A DNA stretch of 64,000 bases from CAYUMU01 sp964445985 (GCA_964445985.1 CAYUMU010000001.1:254632-318631), one strand, 5' to 3'; shown: positions 26,601 through 35,185, counted from the first letter of the stretch. The notes: generated from the sequence alone by a model not told the origin. Translations and numbers: made by a program.

Positions 26601-27574
26601 CGAAACTGCTCCGGATAGATCGCCTTGGCAATCGACAGCAGTCCATCGGCCAGGCGAGGGCCCGGCCGGGAGACGGGGTTGCTCGGCACCAGTTCAACGC
26701 GATTGGTCCGCAAGGCGGCAATCTGCCCCCAGCCGCTGCGCTGCCGCAGGCGTTCGAGCACCTTGGGCAGCGGGTGATCGTCGGGCGTGAGAATCACCTG
26801 CGGATTCCGGTCGAGCACGGCCTCTTCACTAACTTGCGGCGACCGCTGTTGTAAATCGGAGAAAATATTGACGGCCCCGGCCATGCCGATCATTTCCCCA
26901 ATAAAGGAACGATTGGTCGCTGCCATCAAGGGATCGTCCCAGACCTGATAAAACACCCGCAGCCGCTCGGCGGGCGGAATCGCGGCGGCGACTTCTTCCA
27001 CGCGGTTTACTTTGGTTTGCATTTCGCTCACCAAGGCCGCGGCGCTGTCTTCACGCCCCGTGAGTTTTCCCAGCACTTGAATGTTGTCGTACACGTCGGC
27101 AAACAGTTCTGGCTCCAAGGCAATCACGGGAATATGGACCCGTTCCAACTCGGCAATCACACGGGTGTGCAGCTTGCCGGTCGCCAGTACGGCGTCGGGC
27201 TGAAGCGCCAAAATTGTTTCCAGGCTCAAGCTGCCCGGCGTAAAGCCGCCGACCTGCGCCAGTTGCTGGGCTTCGGGCGGAAAGTCGCAGTACTCGGTCA
27301 CGCCGACCAATTGGCCACCGGCGCCCAGGGCGAAGACAATCTCGGTGCTGGAAGGCACCAGCGAAACGATCCGCCGCGGCGGCGAATCGAACCGAACTTG
27401 CCGGCCCAAGTCGTCGGTGACCACGATGGCAGCCGTGCCGGTCGAGGTGGCTGGCCTCGCCGCCGCATCGTCCGCCAACGGCGTATCGATCCGCTGATTG
27501 CACGAGATCGCCAGGCAGCCAACGGCCGCGATCAGCAGGCGCCAGGAGGGACAAGCATACGAGGCAGATCTCAC
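26597..27574 (-). CDS. periplasmic B12/iron-type ABC substrate-binding lipoprotein
   Basis: A 325-residue Peripla_BP_2 protein of the BtuF/FhuD type. It carries a lipobox-like LAISC near residue 25, then RIVSLVPSSTEIVFALGAG, GVTEYCDFPPEA and ALQPDAVLATGKLH, which resemble cobalamin-binding BtuF-like proteins more than ferrichrome binders. The start is GTG 27574, overlapping the stop of an upstream small frame by four bases, and its own stop overlaps the permease GTG in the same way. Ligand is inferred as corrinoid or ferric chelate. I looked for a cobalamin riboswitch upstream and could not support one. Confidence 0.85.
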   Translation of the reverse strand: MRSASYACPSWRLLIAAVGCLAISCNQRIDTPLADDAAARPATSTGTAAIVVTDDLGRQVRFDSPPRRIVSLVPSSTEIVFALGAGGQLVGVTEYCDFPPEAQQLAQVGGFTPGSLSLETILALQPDAVLATGKLHTRVIAELERVHIPVIALEPELFADVYDNIQVLGKLTGREDSAAALVSEMQTKVNRVEEVAAAIPPAERLRVFYQVWDDPLMAATNRSFIGEMIGMAGAVNIFSDLQQRSPQVSEEAVLDRNPQVILTPDDHPLPKVLERLRQRSGWGQIAALRTNRVELVPSNPVSRPGPRLADGLLSIAKAIYPEQFR

Positions 27575-27705
27575 GGGGAACCAAAACCTTCGATGGATGC
27601 GATGGAAATACCAGCGGCGTTCGCGTTCCAGGTGTTATCCATGAATCCGTCCTGAACGTAAAGTCGTACGCCGGCGAGTTCGCCGGGAAGGCATCCCAAC
27701 GCCAT
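27571..27705 (-). CDS. possible 44-residue ORF coupled to the binding-protein gene
   Basis: A short frame whose TGA overlaps the GTG start of the binding-protein gene, the same 4-base overlap seen at the next junction. From ATG 27705 the product is 44 residues (MALGCLPGELAGVRLY...). The frame continues upstream into the DUF4282 gene, so length alone is no evidence. No domain, signal peptide or clear ribosome site. It may be only the unstructured leader of the transport operon. Confidence 0.2.
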   Translation of the reverse strand: MALGCLPGELAGVRLYVQDGFMDNTWNANAAGISIASIEGFGSP

Positions 27706-27779
27706 CGCCCGCCGTGTGTACTCTTGTGCGGTAGGGAGCCGAACAACGCGCAGGGCATCGCCGGCTTCGCGGGGGGGCG

Positions 27780-28364
27780 TCAGTGGCCGGTCTTTCGATC
27801 GATCGAGGCCAACGATTGGGCAATGTGGAAAATCACGATCATGGTTTCCAGAGCCACCCGAATCCAAAGCAGGCCGATGAACAGGGAGGAGTATCGCAGC
27901 AGAACGGCGCCAATCTGGTACAGCCGATACGTCAGTTGCCCACTCGAGCGAACATTAAAGTTCGGCTGACCCGAGCCCACGCTTTGAGAATCAGGCAGCA
28001 GCGAACTGATGTCGCCGCCAATCTGGAGCAACAGCACGATTGCCCCAATCACCAGCACCACGGCCCACGTGATGCGCACGATCCAGGGCGTAACGTATTT
28101 TTCGAAGCGAAAGTCGAGGATGATATCGAAAATGGACTCCGATTGCTTGAACCGTTTGCTGGCAACACTGGAATAAGAAGCGGGGGGTGGTGAAAACGGC
28201 GGGGCCGAAGGGATCTGCGGCCCAGAAACCGGGATCTGCGGCGGCCTTTCCCCTCCGGGAATCACAAATTGATGCGAACAACTGGGACATTGAACCCTGC
28301 GCCCCGCCATGGAGGCGTCAATGGTCAGTTCGGCTCGACAGCCGGGACATGCTATCTTGGTCAC
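27780..28364 (-). CDS. zinc-ribbon plus DUF4282 membrane protein
   Basis: A 194-residue protein. An N-terminal zinc ribbon (CPGC...CPSC, about residues 6-29; IACPGCRAEL, VQCPSCSHQF) leads to a Pro-rich linker, then a DUF4282-like membrane domain with hydrophobic segments IVRITWAVVLVIGAIVLLLQ and YQIGAVLLRYSSLFIGLLWIRV. The start is a GTG at 28364 with a GGGGGGG ribosome site; the open frame to 28442 would add an unlikely hydrophobic leader. Function unknown; cytoplasmic zinc ribbon on a small two-to-three-helix membrane protein. Confidence 0.7.
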   Translation of the reverse strand: MTKIACPGCRAELTIDASMAGRRVQCPSCSHQFVIPGGERPPQIPVSGPQIPSAPPFSPPPASYSSVASKRFKQSESIFDIILDFRFEKYVTPWIVRITWAVVLVIGAIVLLLQIGGDISSLLPDSQSVGSGQPNFNVRSSGQLTYRLYQIGAVLLRYSSLFIGLLWIRVALETMIVIFHIAQSLASIDRKTGH

Positions 28365-28562
28365 GGTGGCCCCCCCTAATTCGAGAATTCGAATATTGCA
28401 CAAGATAGGGATCAAGATAAATGCTGCGATCCCGCCATGCACGCCGAATTCAGTCTCAAACGCCGCAAATCGTCTGCCTGTACCGGATGAAGGCGGCCGC
28501 CGACGCCGCCCGATCCGGCCTGTGAAACCAACGCAAAGCTAGCCTCGCCGGCTTCTTAACGG

Positions 28563-29861
28563 CTACGACATAACCCGCATTTGCACACTGGGGCCAAACG
28601 CGCAGGCCAGCTTGTCGATTTCGCTCACGGCTTTGAGGATGGCCCCTTCGGTGGTGTCGTGGGTCATGATCACCAGCGGCACTTCCAATCCGCCGGCCGG
28701 TTGGGGTTCGTGCTGAATGATGCTGGCGATGGAGACGCCGTGGCGGCCCAGCACGCCGGTGATTTCGGCCATCACGCCCGGCCGATCTTCCACGGTGAAC
28801 CGCAGGTAATAACGGCCGGGGATATTGTCGGGGTTGGTGGGGCTGACAATCGCCCAGCGTTCTGACCATAACTCCAGCGTGCGGAACGTGATGGCCGTGC
28901 GGCCCACCACGGTGTCGATCAGGTCGGCCACCACGGCCGAAGCCGTGGGCATTTGCCCCGCGCCCAGTCCGTGGAAAAACACGCGTCCCACGGCGTCGCC
29001 CACCACGCTCACGGCGTTGTAGGCGCTGCGAACCTCGGCGAGCGGGGTGCCCACCTTGACCAATGTGGGCGAAACATGCAGTTCCAAGCCTTCGGGCACC
29101 AACCGGGCCACGGCCAGCAGCTTGATGCGGTAGCCAAGTTGCTTGGCATACTGCATATCGGCCGGGTTCAGTTCGCGGATGCCCCGACGAGAAATCTCGC
29201 GCCAGGGCACGCGAGCGCCGAAAGCCAGGTGGGCCAGAATGGCCAGCTTTTGGGCGGCGTCGCTGCCATCGACATCCATCGTGGGGTCGGCCTCGGCGTA
29301 GCCCAACTTTTGGGCTTCGGCCACGGCGTCGGCAAACTCCATTTCTTCCTCCTCCATTTGGGTGAGGATGAAGTTGCTGGTGCCGTTCAGAATGGCCTGA
29401 ATCGAATGAATCTGGTTCGCCGAGAGGCATTGGCTGATGTTGGCGATGATGGGAATGCCCCCCGCGACCGCCGCCTCGAAAGCGATCGAACGTCCCAACT
29501 CGCGGGCGCGGTCGAACAGTTCCGGCCCATGCTCGGCCAGCAGGGCCTTGTTGGCCGTGACAATGTTCTTGCCGCTTTCCAGCAGCTTGAGCATGATCGT
29601 GCGCTCGGGTTCCAGGCCGCCAATCAGTTGGGCCACCGCCACGATCTCGGGGTCTTCCATCACGTCTTCCAAGCGATCGGTGACCACGCCCTCGGGCAGA
29701 TCCACATCGCGCGGCTTGTGCAAATCGCGGACGACCACCTTCTCAAGCCACAGCGTGCGACCAGCATGGCGGGCCGTGCGATCGCCGTAATCGAGCAGCA
29801 ATCGAGCAACGCCCGTGCCCACGGTTCCCAAGCCCACGATGGCGACTTTGGTTTTCTGCAT
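28563..29861 (-). CDS. hom: homoserine dehydrogenase
   Basis: A 432-residue NAD(P)-dependent enzyme that reduces aspartate semialdehyde to homoserine on the route to threonine and methionine. The N-terminal Rossmann motif is VGLGTVGTGVARLLL. The catalytic region has NGTSNFILTQM and KLGYAEADPTMDVDGSDAAQKL, with conserved Glu/Asp/Lys. A C-terminal ACT domain (RFTVEDRPGVMAEITGVL, about 345-425) predicts feedback control by threonine. ATG 29861 fits the family start; the frame extends to 30062 without sense. The aspartokinase and threonine synthase genes are not in the window. Confidence 0.95.
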   Translation of the reverse strand: MQKTKVAIVGLGTVGTGVARLLLDYGDRTARHAGRTLWLEKVVVRDLHKPRDVDLPEGVVTDRLEDVMEDPEIVAVAQLIGGLEPERTIMLKLLESGKNIVTANKALLAEHGPELFDRARELGRSIAFEAAVAGGIPIIANISQCLSANQIHSIQAILNGTSNFILTQMEEEEMEFADAVAEAQKLGYAEADPTMDVDGSDAAQKLAILAHLAFGARVPWREISRRGIRELNPADMQYAKQLGYRIKLLAVARLVPEGLELHVSPTLVKVGTPLAEVRSAYNAVSVVGDAVGRVFFHGLGAGQMPTASAVVADLIDTVVGRTAITFRTLELWSERWAIVSPTNPDNIPGRYYLRFTVEDRPGVMAEITGVLGRHGVSIASIIQHEPQPAGGLEVPLVIMTHDTTEGAILKAVSEIDKLACAFGPSVQMRVMS

Positions 29862-30156
29862 GCCGGATAAAAGGTTGGAGGATTCTTGGAGGGGTTTGAA
29901 GCGGGTTGCACGGCGCGCGGGGGGAAGTAAACACCAACATGGGCTGGGAGAAACAGGCCGCAAGAGCCAATTTCCCGCGCCTGCCAAGAGCCAACCAAAA
30001 TAGGCGGCAGTAGGAAGCGGCGTCAAGGAGCCAACTGGCCGACAGAGACGCCTGGGCCGCAATTCGGGGTGACCATATCAAGTGCCGGTCCCATCGCGGT
30101 GGGATCTCGGAAACTTCTTTGCCCCCCGCACCAGTACGTCGGAATCGTTCGTCCGT
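29862..30156. other. non-coding stretch upstream of hom
   Basis: This is the first 295 bases of the 392-base divergent gap between hom and the macro-domain gene. It contains no frame with coding character and no clear hairpin or promoter for hom. A possible promoter for the macro gene follows at 30157. Confidence 0.5.
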
Positions 30157-30186
30157 TTGCCTCGTTCGCGTCGTTCACGGTATTCT
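30157..30186 (+). promoter_or_regulatory. possible promoter of the macro-domain gene
   Basis: TTGCCT (30157-30162) and TATTCT (30181-30186) are 18 bases apart, about 68 bases upstream of the ATG. It is a reasonable but not strong sigma70-type match. Confidence 0.35.
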
Positions 30187-30253
30187 GGGGTTGAAGATCT
30201 GCTCGACGCGAGCAGGGCAACCGAGCCTGGCCGTTCGGCAGCGAAGGAGCGTT

Positions 30254-30892
30254 ATGAAGATCGTGCTGGCCGCCGTTGAAAATGAGCTTGCCGACGCCTG
30301 GGAGCGTCACTGTGGCGACTTGCCCGATGTTTCGATCCACCGCGGGTCTATCCTCGACCTGTCCGTCGATGCCGTGGTCAGCCCTGCCAATAGCTTTGGG
30401 TTTATGGACGGCGGCATCGACCACTTGTATTCCCATTGGTTCGGTTGGCAAGTGCAGGATCGGCTTCAAGAGTTGATCCGCACCCGGCACCGGGGAGAGT
30501 TGCTGGTTGGCGCTGCCGAGATCGTGGAGACGGGGCACGACCGCATTTCGTATATCATCGCGGCCCCCACCATGCGGGTTCCGATGATCCTCGCCGACAC
30601 GGTCAACCCCTATCTGGCGGCTCGGGCGGTCTTGCTCCTAATAAAGCACGGCGTCGTTCCGTCTGGTGTATTAGCGGGCGAGTCCGTCGCGGCAGCGGTG
30701 CAGTCGGTAGCGTTCCCCGGACTGGGCACGGGCGTCGGCCGGGTCGGTCCCAATATCTGTGCCCGTCAGGTCCGCGCGGCTATTGAGGAGGTCATGATGG
30801 ACCGAAAGCAATTTCCGTGTACGTGGGCAGAGGCGCAGCAGATGCACCAACTCCTGTACACTGACCGCGTTCGCAACCTTCAGCGGGAATAG
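30254..30892 (+). CDS. macro-domain protein
   Basis: A 212-residue protein of the macro domain superfamily, which binds or hydrolyses ADP-ribose derivatives. Visible blocks: DLSVDAVVSPANSFGFMDGG (the NxxGxMxGG-like ligand loop), GELLVGAAEIV, ISYIIAAPTMRVP and SVAFPGLGTGVGRVG, the phosphate-binding loop. ATG 30254 has a clean AAGGAG ribosome site; an open frame extends back to 30119. The C-terminal CTWAEAQQMHQLLYTD tail is an add-on. The SPANSFGFMDGGIDHLY loop resembles phage-type and stand-alone bacterial macro proteins more than MacroD. ADP-ribose, O-acetyl-ADP-ribose or Appr-1-p are possible ligands. No partner ADP-ribosyltransferase is nearby. Confidence 0.82.
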   Translation: MKIVLAAVENELADAWERHCGDLPDVSIHRGSILDLSVDAVVSPANSFGFMDGGIDHLYSHWFGWQVQDRLQELIRTRHRGELLVGAAEIVETGHDRISYIIAAPTMRVPMILADTVNPYLAARAVLLLIKHGVVPSGVLAGESVAAAVQSVAFPGLGTGVGRVGPNICARQVRAAIEEVMMDRKQFPCTWAEAQQMHQLLYTDRVRNLQRE

Positions 30893-31103
30893 TCTAACCC
30901 TCTGCGTCACCGGCGCGGTAACACGATAAACGATTCCACGCTTTCAATTCCGTGGACTGCCGCGGTGATCGTGTCCGGCCGAAGTTGGATCCACCGCGGG
31001 CAGGAATCCAGGCGACAAGCCCTTGCCGCCGCACTTGGGGAGCCTGAAGATGACGACTTTGGAACTGCGCCTTGCCGCTCCAACGATTCGAGTGGAGGGG
31101 AAG

Positions 31104-31715
31104 ATGAACGAGCAGGAAATCTTGGACGGCATCCAGCAGGGCAATCCGACGGCGCTGGCCGACTTTATCATGCTGCGGAAGCCCCAGTTGCTGGCCTACA
31201 TTCAGCGGCAGTCGAGCGACGCTTTGCGAAGCAAAGTCGAAATCGAAGACCTGTTTCAGGAAATGAGCGCCGAGGCCGTGCGGTCGTTCGATTCGATGGA
31301 CCTCTCACAGCGCGATCCCTTTGGCTGGCTGTGCCAGGTAGCGCAGCGAAGGATCATCGACGCCCACCGCCGCCTGTTTGGCGCCAAGAAGCGCAACGCC
31401 GGCCGCGAGGTATCCATCGATGCCCCCGCGCCCGGTAACGCCAGCCGACGCGGCCTGGTCGACCTGCTCGTGGCCAGCATGACCACCGCCAGCCAGGCCA
31501 TGTCGCGCGATCGCAGGGCGGTACGGCTGATGGCCGCCCTGGCCACGCTTCCACAAGACCAACAAGACGCCATTCGGATGCGGTACGTGGAGGGGCTGCC
31601 TTCCAAAGAGATTGCCGAAAAGCTCGGCAAGACCGACGGCGCCGTACGGGTGATGCTCACGCGAACCTTGGGGAAATTGCAGACCCTACTCGACCCCAGC
31701 GATGCCCCCCAGTAA
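31104..31715 (+). CDS. ECF-subfamily RNA polymerase sigma factor
   Basis: A 203-residue sigma-70 family protein of the ECF type used widely in planctomycetes. Region 2 has EIEDLFQEMSAEAV and FGWLCQVAQRRIIDAHRR. Region 4, from about residue 140, has LPQDQQDAIRMRYVEGLPSKEIAEKLGKTDGAVRVML, the helix-turn-helix for -35 recognition. Start at ATG 31104 with GGAGGGG upstream. No anti-sigma factor adjoins; the next gene encodes the HEAT-Tudor lipoprotein 456 bases away, with a stem-loop between. Target promoters are unknown. Confidence 0.87.
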   Translation: MNEQEILDGIQQGNPTALADFIMLRKPQLLAYIQRQSSDALRSKVEIEDLFQEMSAEAVRSFDSMDLSQRDPFGWLCQVAQRRIIDAHRRLFGAKKRNAGREVSIDAPAPGNASRRGLVDLLVASMTTASQAMSRDRRAVRLMAALATLPQDQQDAIRMRYVEGLPSKEIAEKLGKTDGAVRVMLTRTLGKLQTLLDPSDAPQ

Positions 31716-31721
31716 CGCCAA

Positions 31722-31763
31722 AACCCTCCCCACTCGACGCCTTGCACGTAAGAGGGGAGGGTT
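31722..31763 (+). terminator. hairpin after the ECF sigma gene
   Basis: AACCCTCCCC (31722-31731) pairs perfectly with GGGGAGGGTT (31754-31763) around a 22-base loop, six bases after the sigma-factor stop. There is no run of T, so termination is only likely, not certain. Confidence 0.5.
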
Positions 31764-32171
31764 CGTAGGGGGTGGCTGTTGCTCAGGAGGTTCGCGAGAA
31801 CCGCCGGCAATCAAACGTCAAAAAAAACTACCGGCCACGGCCCACTCCAGAACGCCGCGCACCATGACCGGGAGCGGACTTTCCTTGGCAAACAAATCGA
31901 AGATGCCATGGGCCTTCAACTGTGCCAACCCGCCGCGTCAAAGCGCTTGCCTCCAAGCGTTCCCGCGACCTGTTGGGCCAAGGTAAAAGGGTAAACCGCC
32001 CCCCCCAATCGTGTTGACTTTTCTTGTCGGCGATGCAAACCTATTGTCAAAAATCCGCTTGCTCCCGCGTATACCAACTTGGGGGGGCGTGGGCCGGACC
32101 CGGCTCACGGGAAACCCATTTCCCAAACAAACCATATCGCAGCTATCGCGTGACTTAGTTGGAGGATGCAC
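31764..32171. other. non-coding stretch upstream of the HEAT-Tudor gene
   Basis: This stretch is about 400 bases with no believable gene. It contains a TTGACT box at 32014 and a TTGTCA at 32044, but neither has a well-spaced -10 partner. An unidentified, non-sigma70 promoter is possible given the neighbouring ECF gene. Confidence 0.4.
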
Positions 32172-34403
32172 ATGTATCGTCCCTTGGCCATCACGTTGCT
32201 TCTCATCATCGGCGTTTCATCAGGCGTCGGCTGTTCTGGCGGCAGCGACTCGCCCGACGACATTACCGGCCCCACCGAGCCGGTCGATCCGCAAATCCAA
32301 GGTCTGTTGGACAATCTGCAACAGGGTTCCCCTCAAGAACGCATTCAAGCCGCTCAGCAAGCGGCCCAACTGGGCGAAAGAGCCCGGCCCGCGGCAGAGC
32401 GTCTCTGCGCCGGAGCGATCGATACCGATGAGGCCGTTCGCAACGCGTCGCTTGTCGCCCTCGAAAAGGTTCATCCGGCGCTCTTTCCCCATGCGCGCAC
32501 CCTGGCCACCGTCAAAGACGCCTACACTCGGAGCGCCGCGATCGAGGCAATCCATAACATGGGTCGCGAAGCTCGTGCCGCGCTGCCGTTGCTGCTGTTC
32601 GAGCTCAAGAAGGACACGAACATTTCCAACTGCCTGAAGGCGGTCGGCGCCATTGCGCCCGAATCCCGCGCGGCCCGCGAAACATTGACAGCGTACCTCA
32701 ACGACCCGCCGATCTCCGCTGACGAACAGTATGCTCGAAATGGAGCCATGGACGCGGCCGCCGCGGGACTCGGCGAGATGGCCTTCGCCGAACCCAAGCA
32801 ACGCGCGCTGGTGGTCGATGTGCTGATTCCCCAACTTGCAGGCTCGCACAAAGCAGCCGCGCTCGCCGCCCTCGCGCGCTGCGGACCCGAAGCAGGCAAG
32901 GCCAGCGAACAAGTCAACAAACTGCGCTTCGATGGCGATAGCGAAGTGCAGCAGGCGGCGGATAAAGCCGCCACGGCCATCGCCGGCTACACCCAAGCAG
33001 CCGGCCGGCTATCATCGGCCGGCGCCCCCTCCTCACTCGCGGGCTTAGTCCAATGTGCCGCCGATGCCCAGGATTCCTACCTGCGGCAGCTTGCGGGCGA
33101 ACATCTCCGCGCAATCCATCCCCAGCTTGAACGGTTCGCCGCCGTTCTTTTCAGGCCTCGCTCGCCGTACTCCGGCCCCACGTTGGAACAAGATCTGGCA
33201 ACCATGGAGCCAGCTCCGGTGGAAGCCGGCCCCGCGGCCGTGGCCCTGGCGCAAGAATATGCCAAACGTCCGGATGCAGCTAACTTGACGGTCTACCAGG
33301 CGCTGGCCAAATTCAGCCCCCAATCGCCCGCCGTCGTTCAAGCACTCATCGACGCTTGCAATCTGCATGTGGAGCGCCGGCGCCAACCGGTCTCGAGGGA
33401 GCAGTTGCCGAACTTGCCCCACTATTGGGTAGGAAATGAGCTGGTCGCCATCGCGGCAGACAAGCCAGAGGTCCAACAGGCACTCCGCGACAACGTGTCC
33501 GATCTCAACGGCCTCTGGAGTTTTCAACATCTGGAATACAGCGCCGATGTGACCCGCATGCTCGAAGAGGCCTTGGCCAGCCTCACCCAGCTCGCGGCCA
33601 AATGCCCCGAAGCGCGCGCGAAGATCGCCGCCACGGTAACCCAAGTGATGCATGATCGGGCTTCGACCAGCAAGGTAAACATGGGCGTAAGACACGACAT
33701 CCTCGAAGCGGCGCTCGTGGCCTGTGGCCCCGACGCCTTCGACGCGCTCAAAGCAGAAAATCCCGCGGAATACTGGGCGGACTGGAAGCCGAAGTTGTTG
33801 AAAATCATGCGAGAAATCCAACCCGCCGATGCAAACACCGCGCAAAGCATGGAATTCAAAGTTGGCGATCAGCTCTGGCAGGAAAACGGCGGCTGGACGC
33901 TCAATGTTAAAGTGGTGGAGGTGCTCGGTAACCGATACCGCGTGCATAATCCCAACGTGGATGGACCGGCCGAAGGCCAATGGGTCTCGCCCGATCAACT
34001 GCGAAAACCCACCTGGCCGGTCCCCAGGGATGGCTATCAATACGGCGACCTGGTCGAATTTGAAATAGACGGCCGCTGGGTGCCGGCAACCATCGCTGGC
34101 GGCAACTACGGAATTCACTACGTCACCACCGAGAAGAGCAGCAAACCCGTCATGGCGTCGGCCCACCGCATCCGCCCCCGCGCGGCCAAGGGCGATTCGA
34201 CCGCCAGCGGTTCTGAGTTCAAGCAGGGCGACAAGGTTCAAGTGGAATGGCGCGGAACCTGGTACAAGGCGGTTGTGCTGAAAGTCGAGCCCGACGGCTG
34301 GTATCGCGTCCATTATGATGGTTACGATAGCAGCGAAGACGAGACAGTCGGCCGCGACCGTCTACGAAAGCCAGCGGCCGAAGCTTCCAAACCATCGAGG
34401 TAG
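32172..34403 (+). CDS. lipoprotein with HEAT-like repeats and C-terminal Tudor/SH3-like modules
   Basis: A 743-residue lipoprotein. GGAGG at 32161-32165 touches the first ATG (32166), so the second ATG at 32172 is the real start. A lipobox ends at GVGC (about residue 21). About residues 40-290 are alpha-helical Ala-rich HEAT-like repeats (QAAQLGERARPAAERL, SLVALEKVHP, AALAALARCGPEAG), with further helices to about 555. From 557 to the end are three beta modules: VGDQLWQENGGW, GDLVEFEIDGRWVPA and GDKVQVEWRGTWYKAVVLKV. The last, followed by GWYRVHYDGYDSSED, closely resembles Tudor/Agenet/chromo-like folds. Export suggests a binding scaffold at the envelope rather than a nuclear-type reader. Function unknown. 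Confidence 0.75.
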   Translation: MYRPLAITLLLIIGVSSGVGCSGGSDSPDDITGPTEPVDPQIQGLLDNLQQGSPQERIQAAQQAAQLGERARPAAERLCAGAIDTDEAVRNASLVALEKVHPALFPHARTLATVKDAYTRSAAIEAIHNMGREARAALPLLLFELKKDTNISNCLKAVGAIAPESRAARETLTAYLNDPPISADEQYARNGAMDAAAAGLGEMAFAEPKQRALVVDVLIPQLAGSHKAAALAALARCGPEAGKASEQVNKLRFDGDSEVQQAADKAATAIAGYTQAAGRLSSAGAPSSLAGLVQCAADAQDSYLRQLAGEHLRAIHPQLERFAAVLFRPRSPYSGPTLEQDLATMEPAPVEAGPAAVALAQEYAKRPDAANLTVYQALAKFSPQSPAVVQALIDACNLHVERRRQPVSREQLPNLPHYWVGNELVAIAADKPEVQQALRDNVSDLNGLWSFQHLEYSADVTRMLEEALASLTQLAAKCPEARAKIAATVTQVMHDRASTSKVNMGVRHDILEAALVACGPDAFDALKAENPAEYWADWKPKLLKIMREIQPADANTAQSMEFKVGDQLWQENGGWTLNVKVVEVLGNRYRVHNPNVDGPAEGQWVSPDQLRKPTWPVPRDGYQYGDLVEFEIDGRWVPATIAGGNYGIHYVTTEKSSKPVMASAHRIRPRAAKGDSTASGSEFKQGDKVQVEWRGTWYKAVVLKVEPDGWYRVHYDGYDSSEDETVGRDRLRKPAAEASKPSR

Positions 34404-34701
34404 TGGAACAAAAATAACCCAATTCGCGAAGACCAAATCGGAAACTTCTTAACGTCGTTTGAGCAGCCCAGGCGATGGCTGTCGCGGAACGGGACCAATA
34501 AGTAGCCCCAACACGTATGCTAAGCAGTTCCTCTCAAAACCACTTGAATACCGTCAATTTGACGAACACGAATAGCTATGGCAACCGTCACCTGCTTATG
34601 ACACAAAATCCTTGCAATTTCAGCTCAGTGGCTGGCTGGCCAGGAGATTGGTCGCAGGGAGTGCCAATTGGGAAGCTCACTTGAGCAATCAGCGCTGCCC
34701 C

Positions 34702-35097
34702 TCAGTAGCTGGCGTAGTTCTTCTCCTCAATAATCCGCGAGCCCAAGAGCTCGTTGATTTGGCGTTTGAGTGCGGATCGCTCGTCGTTGGTGATGTAGAC
34801 CTTGCGAGCCAGTTCAATAAACGGGAGACCGAACTGGCGGCTGCGTTCGCAGTCGCGAATCTCGTCTTCCGTTTCCCACAGCAATTCATTGACCCTTTGC
34901 AGTTGGGCCGTGAGCCGCTCGAGTGCGGGCGACGGGGAGAGGGCCCGATCGCGTGCCCCGGTGAGCGCCTCCAGCTCCAACTCCACATTCTTGAGCTTGG
35001 CCGGATCGGTCATGCGCTGGGACTTGATGGCCAGAATGGTGATCTTGTCGATCAATTCACCGGGCGAAATTTCAACCAGAATGGACGACGCGCTCAT
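34702..35097 (-). CDS. DUF6165 protein
   Basis: A 131-residue soluble coiled-coil-rich protein matching DUF6165: ILVEISPGELIDKITILAIK, helical middle with ERLTAQLQRVNELLWETEDEI, and a C-terminal YITNDERSALKRQINELLGS. The family is small, uncharacterised and often found beside glycosyltransferase/TPR genes, as here (TPR-glycosyltransferase 88 bases upstream on the same strand). Its 5' leader consists of dispersed repeat copy B. The 298-base gap to the HEAT-Tudor gene holds nothing I can support. Confidence 0.75.
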   Translation of the reverse strand: MSASSILVEISPGELIDKITILAIKSQRMTDPAKLKNVELELEALTGARDRALSPSPALERLTAQLQRVNELLWETEDEIRDCERSRQFGLPFIELARKVYITNDERSALKRQINELLGSRIIEEKNYASY

Positions 35098-35098
35098 A

Positions 35099-35176
35099 GT
35101 TTCTTGCTCGTTAACATCTCTACAAGCTGCAGAGAACTTTAATGCCTCAACATTCGTTTGCGGTTTGCCCGCGTTA
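35099..35176. repeat. dispersed intergenic repeat, copy B (uninterrupted)
   Basis: It matches copy A at 1164-1310 but lacks the 64-bp palindrome. On the minus strand it forms the untranslated leader of the DUF6165 gene, ending in GAGCAAGAAACT directly before the ATG. A 7-codon frame within it, ATG TTA ACG AGC AAG AAA CTA, has its TGA overlapping that ATG. Confidence 0.75.
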
Positions 35177-35185
35177 TGGGAGCAA

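Noticed and set aside
27571..27870. Cobalamin riboswitch ahead of the B12/iron-type transporter
   Set aside because: A GCCACTG and GAAGCCGG were seen, but the core conserved blocks and B12-box are not present in order.
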